DNA of 64,000 bases from positions 124,001 to 188,000 of the forward strand of contig CAZNAI010000003.1 of NCBI GenBank assembly GCA_964571235.1. The letters run 5' to 3'. Source of the DNA: JACRAV01 sp964571235. GTDB lineage: Bacteria; Zixibacteria; MSB-5A5; GN15; FEB-12. The notes beneath the pieces were generated by a model that did no database searches, was not told the DNA's origin, and saw only the letters and a list, made by a program, of their open reading frames with translations. The position numbers and the translations under genes were made by a program. Below, in pieces: positions 25,350 to 33,703 of the stretch (the stretch's first letter is position 1; the number at the start of each line of letters is the position of its first letter).

Positions 25350-26186
25350 CTATGGCTTTCGCGCCGAGACTTTTGCCGACGCTACCCGGTTGCCGTATTT
25401 TTCGATCACCGATTTGTCGATCTCGCGATCCTTGGCGCCGCATCCGCAATAATCGTTGGCCAGGGTGTCGAGCGAATCGGGGGTGTAGGTCATCTTTTCG
25501 ACAATCTGCACATCGACAAACCCCGCCTTGCGCATAAGATCGAGATACTCGGCTTCTTCAACCGCACCAGCCAGACATCCGACCCACGCCGCGATGTCAT
25601 TGCGGTATTCTTCGGGCAGGCCATTGGTGACAATATCTGAGACCAGCAGTTGTCCGCCCGGCTTGAGCACGCGGAACGCCTCGGCGAAGACTTTTGGTTT
25701 ATCCGGCGAGAGATTGATCACACAGTTGGAGATGATCCAGTCGATTGTGCCCGTCGCAATCGGCATCGCTTCCATTTCTCCCTGCAAAAGTTCAAAGTTG
25801 GTTACGCCGGCCTGAGTCAGATTCCGCTTGGCGCTTTCGATCATTTCGGGAGTCATATCCAGTCCGATCACTTTGCCGCTCGGGGCAACTTTGCGCCAGG
25901 CGAGAATCAGATCGAGTCCCGAACCGGAGCCAAGATCAAGCACGGTCTGCCCCGGCTTGACACCAGCAAAATTGACCGGATTGCCGCACCCGAATGTGGT
26001 GACACCCTCGGGTAGCCCCTGCATCTCTTTGTCGGTGTACCCGGCCAGCGCAACATATTTGCCCGCCGCATCTTCTGAAAAGTTCACCGGCTTTGATCCA
26101 CAGCAACCGGAAGTGGTGGTGATCGCCTTGGCGTAATGCTCGCGCACCGCCTGTTTGATTTCGTCTTTTGTTTTTTCGATCGACAT
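25350..26186 (-). CDS. arsM: Arsenite S-adenosylmethionine methyltransferase
   Basis: ArsM methylates arsenite using SAM. The protein is 278 residues from the ATG at 26186, chosen because AAGGAGT lies just upstream; an in-frame start further back would run into arsR. The SAM motif VLDLGSGSGLDLILA is near residue 82. The family cysteines are visible: CCG near the N-terminus, VTTFGCGNP, WIISNCVINLSP and WVGCLAGA. The CGCGAKD near the C-terminus adds a further thiol pair. It is co-transcribed with arsR, 10 bp upstream. Confidence 0.93.
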   Translation of the reverse strand: MSIEKTKDEIKQAVREHYAKAITTTSGCCGSKPVNFSEDAAGKYVALAGYTDKEMQGLPEGVTTFGCGNPVNFAGVKPGQTVLDLGSGSGLDLILAWRKVAPSGKVIGLDMTPEMIESAKRNLTQAGVTNFELLQGEMEAMPIATGTIDWIISNCVINLSPDKPKVFAEAFRVLKPGGQLLVSDIVTNGLPEEYRNDIAAWVGCLAGAVEEAEYLDLMRKAGFVDVQIVEKMTYTPDSLDTLANDYCGCGAKDREIDKSVIEKYGNRVASAKVSARKP

Positions 26187-26196
26187 ATGAGACTCC

Positions 26197-26538
26197 TTAT
26201 TTACAACAGCCGTTGTCACACTCGGCGCCTTTTATGGTACCGATGAATTTGTTCATGAGAACAACCAGCTTATCAAATGTCTCGCGGTTGATACAGTAAC
26301 AGGTGCAGGGGCCTTCGATCTCGCCGCGCACCAGGCCGGCTTCTTTGAGCGCTTTCAGATGTTGCGAGACCGTCGACTGCGCCAGCGGCACCACCTGCAC
26401 GATATCGCCGCAGACACACCTGTTTTCGCTTGCCAGAAACTGGATAATTTGTAGCCGCGCCGGGTGCGAGAGGGCATCGGCGAACTCGGCCAGTTGGGCC
26501 AGCTCAGTATCGAATTGTTCGGTCTTTGACGTTGCCAT
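26197..26538 (-). CDS. arsR: ArsR-family metalloregulator
   Basis: This 113-residue winged-helix repressor starts at the ATG at 26538, preceded by AGGAGAACGAA. The wing-helix core is LSHPARLQIIQFLAS ... LAQSTVSQHLKALKEAGLV. The ENRCVCGDIV segment carries the Cys-x-Cys that senses As(III)/Sb(III) in the alpha-3 helix, and the C-terminal DNGCCK adds another thiol pair. It should repress its own operon until arsenite binds. A perfect inverted repeat overlapping the -10 box just upstream is the likely operator. Confidence 0.93.
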   Translation of the reverse strand: MATSKTEQFDTELAQLAEFADALSHPARLQIIQFLASENRCVCGDIVQVVPLAQSTVSQHLKALKEAGLVRGEIEGPCTCYCINRETFDKLVVLMNKFIGTIKGAECDNGCCK

Positions 26539-26550
26539 TTCGTTCTCCTG

Positions 26551-26575
26551 TATCGTATATCGTAAATATACGATA
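26551..26575. promoter_or_regulatory. ArsR operator
   Basis: TATCGTATAT and ATATACGATA are perfect 10-bp arms with a 5-bp spacer, 12 bp upstream of arsR and overlapping the -10 box. This is the position and symmetry expected for an autoregulatory site. Confidence 0.75.
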
Positions 26576-26594
26576 GAAGTTTCACGGGAGGCAA
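26565..26594 (-). promoter_or_regulatory. Promoter of arsR-arsM
   Basis: On the minus strand TTGCCT (26594-26589), an 18-bp spacer and TATATT (26570-26565). The -10 box lies inside the operator palindrome. Confidence 0.6.
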
Positions 26595-26791
26595 GAGGAA
26601 TCTGGAAATTGTTCGTAAGAATTGACAGTACAATGAGATAAATTGGGTCTGCCAATCTCAGTTGGACAGTGGCACACCCCTCTACTTTGGTTACTGAAGC
26701 TCCAATTGTGGTAGAAGTCTCCACAACTTGGTCCGGTTAGTTTCGTAAAATCCCTAAATCGAAATTCGGTTTGAGAAACCGAGGAGAGAAA

Positions 26792-27148
26792 ATGACCGAA
26801 CCCGACGACCTGAAGCTCCCCGATGAGATAACCAAGAACATTGCCAAAGCGAAGCGGTACACCCTGCGCATTTACCGGCGTGGTCCAAAGCGTGATCACG
26901 ACGAGGAGACTGCTCAGCGAATACATGTCGGGCATCTTAAGCACATTTTCGCATTGCACCAGAAAGGACTGTTGTTGATCAACGGCCCGCTTCTGGATGA
27001 TGACGATATTCGAGGGATAGGCATCTTTGCGATCGAGGATATAGAGGAAGTACGGCGGATCGACGCACAAGACCCGGCAGTGATTGCGGGGCGACTTACA
27101 GTCGAAGTGCATCCGTGGTATGGCTTGCCGGGAGATGGGTTGAGGTGA
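26792..27148 (+). CDS. YciI-like domain protein
   Basis: This 118-residue protein starts at the ATG at 26792, after GAGGAGAG. The pattern of a short ferredoxin-like fold with HVGHLKHIFALHQKGLLLINGPLLDDDDIRGI (split here by description only) and a following GIFAIEDIEEVRRI-type helix matches YciI/DGPF-like proteins. Their His-Asp pair is thought to be catalytic, but the reaction is generally unknown. It is a single gene between the arsenic operon and the TPP riboswitch. Confidence 0.65.
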   Translation: MTEPDDLKLPDEITKNIAKAKRYTLRIYRRGPKRDHDEETAQRIHVGHLKHIFALHQKGLLLINGPLLDDDDIRGIGIFAIEDIEEVRRIDAQDPAVIAGRLTVEVHPWYGLPGDGLR

Positions 27149-27206
27149 TGAAATTATCCTGCCATCTGCGACGAATTGGCGATTAGTATTAACAATTCTG
27201 CTCCTC

Positions 27207-27235
27207 TTGCGCTCTTCGCCCCCATCCCCCATATT
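27207..27235 (+). promoter_or_regulatory. Promoter of the TPP-riboswitch transcript
   Basis: TTGCGC (27207-27212), a 17-bp spacer and CATATT (27230-27235). It predicts a start near 27242, about 10 nt before the aptamer. Confidence 0.45.
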
Positions 27236-27253
27236 CCCGGCGTAAACTAAGAT

Positions 27254-27334
27254 CCGTTGGGGGTGGCGTAATAATTGCCGCCTGAGATCATACCCCCTCG
27301 ACCTGATCCGGGTAATGCCGGCGTAGGGAAACGG
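27254..27334 (+). promoter_or_regulatory. TPP riboswitch (THI element)
   Basis: The conserved core is intact: GGGGTGGC near the 5' side, CCTGAGAT, and ACCTGATCCGGGTAATGCC followed by GGCGTAGGGAA. CCGTT (27254-27258) and AACGG (27330-27334) close helix P1. The aptamer binds thiamine pyrophosphate and should lower expression of the downstream TonB receptor when thiamine is plentiful. About 120 nt separate it from the start codon. No clear terminator hairpin is seen, so control may be at translation initiation. Confidence 0.93.
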
Positions 27335-27454
27335 AGATGGATAACATCCCCTTGGCTCGCCATGTCGGGCCACCTATCGATTCAGGACGGAATCTTGCGA
27401 AACTAACGGCCGCTGTGCTCTCGGGCATTTCGGCACTAACGCGAGGTTGCTGTC

Positions 27455-29959
27455 ATGAAACAAAGTTTCATAAGCGTAGTGGCGCTATTTTGCGCCACAG
27501 TTGTCCAGGGCGCGACATTAAGCCGCGTCGTTGTCGATCCACAGAAAAAGCCGCTACCAAGTGTGTCTGTTGTCACCAATTTATCCGGTGTCGGAACACA
27601 GACTGATGTTGGCGGCCTATTCACTCTCGCCGACATCAGCGAAATGAAATGGGTGACTTTCTCCTGTGTCGGATTTTTGCCCCGACAGTTTTCTGTCAAC
27701 GCAGTGCCGGATACGATCGTATTGGAGCCGACTGTCATCCCCGGCGGCGATGTGATTGTTCGTTCCGATCGCGCCACGCAGGGAGAAACGCCGATCGCAT
27801 TTGAGAATTTCTCCAAACAGGATTTCGACCGGGATTACAAGATCGGCGAGTTCCCGCTGTTGTTGCAGTCGACGCCCAATGTGTACGCATTCTCCGACGG
27901 CGGCTCGGCGCTCGGGTACAGTTATATCAAGATTCGCGGGTTCGACGACAAGCGGGTGGCGGTCTATATCAACGGCGTGCCGCTCAATGACCCCGAGGAT
28001 CAGGCGACCTACTTTGTCGATCTGCCCGATTTCGCCTCGAATATTACCGACATACAGATTCAACGTGGCGTCGGCAACTCGCTCTACGGCGACGCCTCAT
28101 TCGGCGGGTCGGTGAATATTGCCACCAATGCCTTTGCGCGGGAGCGGAGTCTGTCGCTGTCGTCTGGGTATGGCCGGTATACAGTCAACGAGCATCCCGA
28201 AGGCGACTTGTCTAAACAGACGATTAACTTTTCATCGGGACTGGTCGACGGCCGCTGGCTCTACGGCGGGAGATACTCGCGTCAGTCGACCGGCGGCTAT
28301 CGGTACGGGAGTTGGTACGAGGGGTGGTCGTACTATCTGTCCGCGGCGCGGCTGGACAAGAATATGACGACCGAACTGCACCTCTACGGCGGCCCGATGC
28401 GGATGCACTTGTCGTACAACGGTGCCTCGCTCGACGCGATCAACAATGACCGTCGCGTCAATCAATTCACCTACAGCAACGAGACCGACAATTTCAATCA
28501 GCCGCACTATCAACTGCACAGTGTGTGGAGTATTAACCCGCGCACCACGCTTTCTAATACACTCTACTACATCCGAGGCAAAGGGTATTATGAACAATTG
28601 AAAGACGATCGATATTTTGCCGACTACAATATCGCGCCAGAGTATGTCGATGACTCAGTGGCCGGTGTCAAATACGAGACTGGCGATCTGGTCCGTCAGC
28701 AGTGGGTGTATAAGTCGCAAATCGGATGGAATCCGCGGTTGGATATCGAGCATGCGCGCGGCTCGCACGGAATCGGCGGATCGTTTTATGGTTTCTCTTC
28801 AGATCATTGGGGTCAGGTGGTGTGGGGAGAACATCTGCGTGGTGGACTCGATCCACGCCAACGGTACTACGAGTATCACGGCACCAAGTATGTCGGGTCG
28901 CTCTACGGACAGGAGATTTACAATTTCTCGCCGAAATTCTCGACACAGATAACCGCGCAGATTCGATATCAAAAATACAGATTCAGTCAGGACAAGATCG
29001 GCGCATTCAAGGGGTATAACTACGATCTGGATTGGTTGTTTTTCTCGCCGCGCGTAGGATTCACGTACAAAGTAAACGATCAGGCGAGCCTGTTTACCAA
29101 CTTTGCCGTTTCATCCCGCACACCCACTGACGCCGACATTTACGATGCCGGCGATCCGTACGCCTTTCCCTCGCTCAAAGTTGCCAGCACCAATCTGTTG
29201 CCCTCCGGCGACACGGTTTTTGTATTCGGCGATCCAACCGCCAAATCGGAGAGAGTGTACGATTTCGAGCTCGGCGGATCGTATCGCAAAGAAAAATGGT
29301 CGGCCGGTGTAAACTGGTTCTGGATGGAATTCCGCAACGAGATTATTCCCTATGGCGGCGTGAATTCGAACAATGGCCTGCCGATCACGGTTAACGCTGA
29401 TCGCTCAGTGCACGCGGGCGTTGAATTGACCGGTAGTGTCATGCCGACGTCGAAACTTACGCTGTCGGCCAACGGTGCGTACAATCACAACCGGATAAAG
29501 AAGTTTGTGGCGAGCTTACCCCTCTATGACGGTAGTTTCAGCGAAATTGGACGGATGGACGAAGACTTCGCCGACAAAGTGATTCCCGGATACCCGACCA
29601 CTCTTGGCAATCTATTGGCCGACTACAAGACTGATCGTATTCGCCTGACCTACCGACTCCGTCTGGTTGGATCGCAGTACATGGAACTTCGCAATCTCGA
29701 CTCGCTCCAATTGAAAGGATACGGATACTCAACAATGTCCGCCGAGTACGGCATTGGCAAAGTAAGCGGGATTGGCAAACTGCTCTTGTCCCTCAGGGTA
29801 GAGAATCTGGAGAATCGCAAGTTCCTGACTTCGGGATACGGATGGAATGATTTTTATCAACCGTCGCCAAGTGACCCGGTATACAATGACGACGGCGCTG
29901 AGTATTATGTCGGCGCCGAGCGTTCATTCTATGCGGAGATAAAACTGGAGATGTTCTAA
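27455..29959 (+). CDS. TonB-dependent receptor under TPP riboswitch, probable thiamine receptor
   Basis: This 834-residue outer-membrane protein has a signal peptide (about 1-20), a carboxypeptidase-regulatory-like domain (about 21-95), a plug (about 110-225; YSYIKIRGFDDKRVAVYING and GNSLYGDASFGGSVNIAT) and a long barrel ending in a terminal aromatic residue (EIKLEMF). The GAGG of its ribosome-binding site lies 11 bp upstream of the ATG. The TPP riboswitch directly upstream argues that the ligand is thiamine or a precursor; this follows from the known use of THI elements before outer-membrane thiamine receptors in Bacteroidetes. The symporter downstream is the likely inner-membrane partner. 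Confidence 0.88.
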   Translation: MKQSFISVVALFCATVVQGATLSRVVVDPQKKPLPSVSVVTNLSGVGTQTDVGGLFTLADISEMKWVTFSCVGFLPRQFSVNAVPDTIVLEPTVIPGGDVIVRSDRATQGETPIAFENFSKQDFDRDYKIGEFPLLLQSTPNVYAFSDGGSALGYSYIKIRGFDDKRVAVYINGVPLNDPEDQATYFVDLPDFASNITDIQIQRGVGNSLYGDASFGGSVNIATNAFARERSLSLSSGYGRYTVNEHPEGDLSKQTINFSSGLVDGRWLYGGRYSRQSTGGYRYGSWYEGWSYYLSAARLDKNMTTELHLYGGPMRMHLSYNGASLDAINNDRRVNQFTYSNETDNFNQPHYQLHSVWSINPRTTLSNTLYYIRGKGYYEQLKDDRYFADYNIAPEYVDDSVAGVKYETGDLVRQQWVYKSQIGWNPRLDIEHARGSHGIGGSFYGFSSDHWGQVVWGEHLRGGLDPRQRYYEYHGTKYVGSLYGQEIYNFSPKFSTQITAQIRYQKYRFSQDKIGAFKGYNYDLDWLFFSPRVGFTYKVNDQASLFTNFAVSSRTPTDADIYDAGDPYAFPSLKVASTNLLPSGDTVFVFGDPTAKSERVYDFELGGSYRKEKWSAGVNWFWMEFRNEIIPYGGVNSNNGLPITVNADRSVHAGVELTGSVMPTSKLTLSANGAYNHNRIKKFVASLPLYDGSFSEIGRMDEDFADKVIPGYPTTLGNLLADYKTDRIRLTYRLRLVGSQYMELRNLDSLQLKGYGYSTMSAEYGIGKVSGIGKLLLSLRVENLENRKFLTSGYGWNDFYQPSPSDPVYNDDGAEYYVGAERSFYAEIKLEMF

Positions 29960-29966
29960 AAGCAAC

Positions 29967-30129
29967 GCCCTTCGACTCCGCTCAGGGCGATGTTCCGATC
30001 ATCGAGAATGCGGCGTAGAACAAAGGTCCGGCTCAGCAACTATGGATTCCTCAAGGGCCGAGGTACTGCGTATTTCTATCGGAGACGTTTGCTGAGCGCG
30101 TAGCGACGGGCTGAGCGGAGTCGAAGCCC
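29967..30129. repeat. Two CCTTCGA/CTCAGG-type palindromes
   Basis: GCCCTTCGAC...CTCAGGGC (29967-29988) and an inverted relative GGGCTGAGC...CGAAGCCC (30108-30129). They are the same class as the copies at 33444, 48321 and 48417 and fill the gap between the TonB receptor and the symporter. Confidence 0.6.
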
Positions 30130-30157
30130 GAATTGAAATGTTAAAGCGTACACAAAT

Positions 30158-31525
30158 ATGCACCTGATCGATTACATCATCATTCTTGCCTACCTGGTCG
30201 GATTGCTCTGGCTGGGGTTTCGGCGCAAGATGGCCGCCGATAGTTCTGCCGGTGAGTTGATTCTCGCAGGGCGGCGGCTGACTATGCCGGCCTTCGCGCT
30301 CTCTATCGTTTCGACCTGGTACGGCGGGATACTGGGTGTGGGCGAGTATTCGTACAAGTATGGCCTTTCCAATTGGCTTGTCTTCGGTCTGCCGTATTAT
30401 GTCGCGGCGGCGATCTTCGCGTTGTTTCTGGCAAAGAAAGCGCGCGAGTCGCAAGTGCTGACTATTCCCGAGCGACTGGGGCAGGTGTACGACAATCGAA
30501 CCGCACTGTTTGGTAGTGTGATTATTTATCTGGTGACTGTGCCCATTGCCTATGTCTTGTCGATCGGGGTGCTGGGTGAGCAGATATTCGGAATTCCGTT
30601 TTGGGTCGGCGTGGTGGCGGGATCGTTCTTCTCGATTGTGTATGTGTATCTGGGTGGATTTTCGTCGGTCGTGCGGACTGATATTTTTCAAACTGTCTGC
30701 ATGTTCGCCGGATTTGTCGTCCTCTTTATTTTCTTGTACAGCAAATATGGCGGTATTGATTTTCTGCAGGCGAATCTTCCGGAGAATCATCTCACTTGGC
30801 ACGGCGGACAGGCTTGGTCAACGATTGCAACTTGGTATGTAATCGCCCTGATGACGTTGGCCGAGCCGGCTTTTTTCCAGCGGTGTTGTGCGGCGAAATC
30901 GCCGCAGGCGGCGCGGAACGGTATCCTTCTGGCAATCGGCATGTGGGCCTGCTTTGATTTTCTCACTACCAGTTGCGGCCTATATGCCCGGGCGCTGATG
31001 CCGAATCTGGCCGATCCGGTCTCGTCGTTCCCGGCGCTGGCCAATACTATTTTGCCGGCGGGGATACTCGGTATGTTTGTGCTCGGAATGGTGACCACAG
31101 TACAGTCAACGGTCGATTCGTATTTCTTTATCTCGGCTTCGACTTTCGGTAATGACATTGTCGGGCGTCTTAAGAAAATCGGTGCCTCGGAAATCACCCA
31201 CTACACGCGGATCGGATTGGTGTTGTCGGCCATCATCGCGATTGCATTCGTTTTTGTCTTTCGAAGTGTGGTTGATATCTGGTATGCGTTCGGAAGTATC
31301 GCCACGCCGGCGCTGATAGTGCCGGTCTTTTTCTCGCTGGTGGGCAAACGCCGCATGCCGGCGCGGGTGACATTCTGGACAATGATCATATGCGCGTTAG
31401 TTTCACTGATCTGGTATCTGTCGCAATATTGGAACGGCGGCGATTATTGGCTCGGCTTGGCGCCAATCTTTCCGGGGCTTGGGTTGTCGCTGGGAATGTA
31501 TCTGGTGACGGCGAGAAGGAAATGA
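30158..31525 (+). CDS. Sodium:solute symporter (SSS family), probable thiamine or precursor importer
   Basis: This 455-residue integral membrane protein has about 12-13 transmembrane helices and the SSS-family layout: first helix YIIILAYLVGLLWLG, then LILAGRRLTMPAFALSIV, and PAGILGMFVLGMVTTVQSTVDSYFFISAS, which contains the conserved sodium-site Ser/Thr cluster. SSS transporters co-import solutes such as sugars, amino acids or vitamins with Na+. It lies 198 bp after the riboswitch-controlled TonB receptor on the same strand, with no terminator visible, so it is a candidate for inner-membrane thiamine uptake. That substrate is inference from context only. Confidence 0.8.
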   Translation: MHLIDYIIILAYLVGLLWLGFRRKMAADSSAGELILAGRRLTMPAFALSIVSTWYGGILGVGEYSYKYGLSNWLVFGLPYYVAAAIFALFLAKKARESQVLTIPERLGQVYDNRTALFGSVIIYLVTVPIAYVLSIGVLGEQIFGIPFWVGVVAGSFFSIVYVYLGGFSSVVRTDIFQTVCMFAGFVVLFIFLYSKYGGIDFLQANLPENHLTWHGGQAWSTIATWYVIALMTLAEPAFFQRCCAAKSPQAARNGILLAIGMWACFDFLTTSCGLYARALMPNLADPVSSFPALANTILPAGILGMFVLGMVTTVQSTVDSYFFISASTFGNDIVGRLKKIGASEITHYTRIGLVLSAIIAIAFVFVFRSVVDIWYAFGSIATPALIVPVFFSLVGKRRMPARVTFWTMIICALVSLIWYLSQYWNGGDYWLGLAPIFPGLGLSLGMYLVTARRK

Positions 31526-31660
31526 AGCCCAGCCTCCAATTTGTGTTCTAGCCATGGTTCCGGGGCTTGATGATCAAGACTCCCGCCCCCCATAACTCAC
31601 TGAAGGGTAGGTGGTTAACAGAAAATCTGCAAAATTGATGTTGAATTGAAAAGCGTTTAG

Positions 31661-31666
31661 TATAAT
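31661..31666 (+). promoter_or_regulatory. -10 box of the Clp-fold protease pair
   Basis: A consensus TATAAT lies 30 bp before the GTG start. No -35 at the usual distance is convincing. The surroundings are notably AT-rich compared with the rest of the window. Confidence 0.4.
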
Positions 31667-31696
31667 GTTACTATGACTGTATAGGAATCGGTATCG

Positions 31697-32608
31697 GTGG
31701 AACTAACTTCGATCAACTCCAATTCTGTAATTGAAACACAGCTCGCGGATCGGCTCAGGAAGCTGAGTGATGCCGCAGGCTCAGAAGTTATTGGGTATAT
31801 GGGACCCATTTGGGGCGGAGTGGATGATATAATTCGTCGAACAGTGGAGAAGATCGCGGCACAAGGGGAAAAGAAGAACAAGAAGTTGATGTTTCTCTTG
31901 GAGACGACCGGCGGCAGAATCGATGTAGTGGAGCGCATTGCTCGAACCTTGCGGCAACACTACAAAATAGTGGAATTTATCGTGCCTAATGTGGCATTCT
32001 CGGCTGGCACTGTATTGGTCATGTCAGGTGATGCGATATACATGGATTACTATTCTGTTCTCGGACCAATTGATCCGCAGGTAGAAAAGACATCAGAGCG
32101 AAAGCTTTTGCCAGCGGTTGGATACTTAGCAGAATTTGATCGTCTGATCGAAAAATCGAAGACTAAGAGCGGTTTGTCGACTGCCGAACTTGCATATTTG
32201 ATTGATAGGTTTGATCCCGCGGAATTGTACCAATACAAACAAGCGAGACAACTCTCGATTTCATTGCTTGAAGAGTGGCTTGTGCAGTACAAATTCAAGA
32301 ATTGGAAGAAAACCAAGACGCGTGGACTGAAGGTCACCAAACAAATGAAGGTCGAAAGAGCGAGACAAATTGCCAAGCAACTGGACGATCCAGAGCTTTG
32401 GCATTCTCATGGGCGTGGTATCCATATGGATGTGCTAAGGAGAAGACTGAATTTGGTGATCGAGGATTTTGAAGAAAATGCCGATCTTAATAATGCGGTG
32501 AGAGACTATTACGGTTTGTTTACCGACTACATGCGCAAATTGGGACACAACCTTGCTGTACATAGCAGTTTGAGATATTTTGGTTTGCGAATTGACTTCA
32601 GAGGTTAA
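31697..32608 (+). CDS. SDH-family Clp-fold serine protease
   Basis: This is a 303-residue soluble protein from a GTG start. Residues about 35-135 have the ClpP/crotonase-fold pattern of the SDH_sah family: LLETTGGRIDVVERIARTL, then VAFSAGTVLVMSGD with the nucleophile Ser102, then YSVLGPIDPQV. The C-terminal half is a basic helical region (KNWKKTKTRGLKVTKQMK) that might bind nucleic acid or a partner. There is no signal peptide or membrane segment. The gene is AT-richer than its neighbours, which suggests transfer. The next small gene starts 1 bp after its stop. The name serine dehydrogenase proteinase is historical; the target is unknown. Confidence 0.78.
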   Translation: MELTSINSNSVIETQLADRLRKLSDAAGSEVIGYMGPIWGGVDDIIRRTVEKIAAQGEKKNKKLMFLLETTGGRIDVVERIARTLRQHYKIVEFIVPNVAFSAGTVLVMSGDAIYMDYYSVLGPIDPQVEKTSERKLLPAVGYLAEFDRLIEKSKTKSGLSTAELAYLIDRFDPAELYQYKQARQLSISLLEEWLVQYKFKNWKKTKTRGLKVTKQMKVERARQIAKQLDDPELWHSHGRGIHMDVLRRRLNLVIEDFEENADLNNAVRDYYGLFTDYMRKLGHNLAVHSSLRYFGLRIDFRG

Positions 32609-32609
32609 T

Positions 32610-32807
32610 ATGGACGAAATTTTCAAGACCAAAAAGCGTGTCATCGCAGAAAATCCTCAGGTAAGTCAGAAGGAGCTGCAGAAGATCGACAGGCTAATGA
32701 AACAACTCCGTGCTGCTGGTGTGAAGAGAGCCGAATACGATATTGCGCCCCCCTACTCACGGGAAATCTTCAATTGCAGAGATAGTAGCGATACGTCCGA
32801 AAATTGA
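32610..32807 (+). CDS. Small protein coupled to the Clp-fold protease
   Basis: This 65-residue protein starts at the ATG at 32610, 1 bp after the protease stop, with GAGG inside the protease 3' end as ribosome-binding site. It is helical, with the basic segment LQKIDRLMKQLRAAGVKRAEYD at its core (charged, heptad-like) and a Ser/Asp-rich tail. I recognise no family. The tight coupling suggests it is a substrate adaptor, inhibitor or partner of the protease. Confidence 0.6.
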   Translation: MDEIFKTKKRVIAENPQVSQKELQKIDRLMKQLRAAGVKRAEYDIAPPYSREIFNCRDSSDTSEN

Positions 32808-32866
32808 CCGGTAGATGGATTGATCGGGGCATGAACAAGTAGATCTCCGGCGAGGGCGGCCTGCCA

Positions 32867-32895
32867 TTGCCTAAATCGCCCCACTATCGTATATT
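32867..32895 (+). promoter_or_regulatory. Sigma-70-type promoter of greA, leaderless
   Basis: TTGCCT (32867-32872), a 17-bp spacer and TATATT (32890-32895). The -10 box ends 9 nt before the ATG, and no Shine-Dalgarno is present. Confidence 0.6.
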
Positions 32896-32904
32896 TCCCC
32901 CTCA

Positions 32905-33381
32905 ATGAGCGAACCTATCTACCTGTCCAAAGAGGGCCGGATCAAGCTCGAAGGCGAGCTGAGACGGCTCAAATTCGAAGAGCGACCCAAGTTGCTGGCC
33001 GAAATCAAACGAGCCAAGGAGCTGGGCGATCTGTCCGAAAACGCCGAGTACCATGCCGCCAAGGAAGCACAGGGGCATCTTGAGCGGAAAATCGCTGAAC
33101 TCGAAGACAAGATGTCGCGGATTCGTTCGGTCGATACCGACAAAATTCCTTCCGACAAAGTTTTCTTATTCGCCAAAGTGCTGGTGCGCGATGTCCGCGA
33201 CGGCGAGGAGATCGAATACACGATTGTGCCCGCCGACGAGGTCGATGTCGACAACGACAAGATTTCGGTCAAGTCGCCGATCGGCGCGGGGCTGATGGGA
33301 AAATCAGTCGGCGAAAAAGCTGAGATCATTGTTCCCGCCGGGAAAATTGTGTATGAGATTTTGAAGATCAGCAGAGATTAG
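32905..33381 (+). CDS. greA: Transcription elongation factor GreA
   Basis: GreA rescues backtracked RNA polymerase by stimulating transcript cleavage. The 158-residue length is standard. The N-terminal coiled coil carries the acidic tip motif (GDLSENAEYHAAKEAQ, residues 41-56) that reaches the polymerase active site. The C-terminal FKBP-like domain ends in the conserved SPIGAGLMGKSVGEKAEI segment. The gene appears monocistronic, with a leaderless-type promoter. Confidence 0.96.
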   Translation: MSEPIYLSKEGRIKLEGELRRLKFEERPKLLAEIKRAKELGDLSENAEYHAAKEAQGHLERKIAELEDKMSRIRSVDTDKIPSDKVFLFAKVLVRDVRDGEEIEYTIVPADEVDVDNDKISVKSPIGAGLMGKSVGEKAEIIVPAGKIVYEILKISRD

Positions 33382-33443
33382 ATTCAATTCGCGTTTAACT
33401 ATTCAATTTATTTGCCTGTGTAAGGGTAATCTGAAAAAGGAGA

Positions 33444-33465
33444 CCCTTCGACAGGCTCAGGGTGA
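33444..33465. repeat. CCTTCGACAGGCTCAGG-type palindrome
   Basis: CCCTTCGA and a complementary CTCAGGG-containing arm. It is in opposite orientation to the two copies at 48321 and 48417. Confidence 0.6.
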
Positions 33466-33523
33466 AGTCAACTATGCGCGAATCTCTTTGTGTGAAAATC
33501 TCGGCCCAATGACTTCAGTCTTC

Positions 33524-33600
33524 GTAGGTCAATCCCGTCTTCGGGGTTGACATCTTTCGTGACTTGGAGAATGTCACCCGCGCGGACGCGAGTGACCTAC
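33524..33600. repeat. Inverted REP pair (BIME-like)
   Basis: Plus REP: GTAG (33524-33527), arms GTCAATCCC and GGGGTTGAC. Minus REP: GTAG (33600-33597), arms GTCACTCGC and GCGGGTGAC. The pair at 50757-50830 has the same two arm types in the same order. Confidence 0.8.
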
Positions 33601-33651
33601 GAAGATTTCTCAATACAATGCGGCGAAGTCCCCAGCCTGTGGCGTTGCCAC

Positions 33652-33684
33652 AAAAAAACCCCGCCATGATCGGCGGGGTTTTGC
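33652..33684. terminator. Bidirectional terminator between greA and the zinc-ribbon gene
   Basis: CCCCGCC (33659-33665) pairs with GGCGGGG (33672-33678), with an A-run before and a T-run after, so it can act in both directions. Confidence 0.75.
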
Positions 33685-33703
33685 TTTTGCGAGCAGGAGA
33701 GAT

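Larger units (their letters stand above)
33382..33651. other. Gene-free stretch after greA with repeats
   Basis: It holds one CCTTCGA/CTCAGG palindrome (33444-33465) and a REP pair (33524-33600). I see no gene. Confidence 0.6.

Noticed and set aside
24941..25537. 198-codon open frame on the plus strand
   Set aside because: It runs through a terminator and a REP pair and overlaps the 3' end of arsM in antisense; composition is not protein-like.
26582..27373. 263-codon open frame on the minus strand
   Set aside because: It is antisense to the YciI-like gene and to the TPP riboswitch, both well supported.
27337..27606. Possible leader peptide after the TPP riboswitch
   Set aside because: It runs into the TonB receptor in another frame, has no ribosome-binding site of note and is rich in Cys, Arg and His.
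31697..32807. Named anti-phage defence system
   Set aside because: Only the protease fold and the tight coupling are visible; no known defence gene lies nearby.
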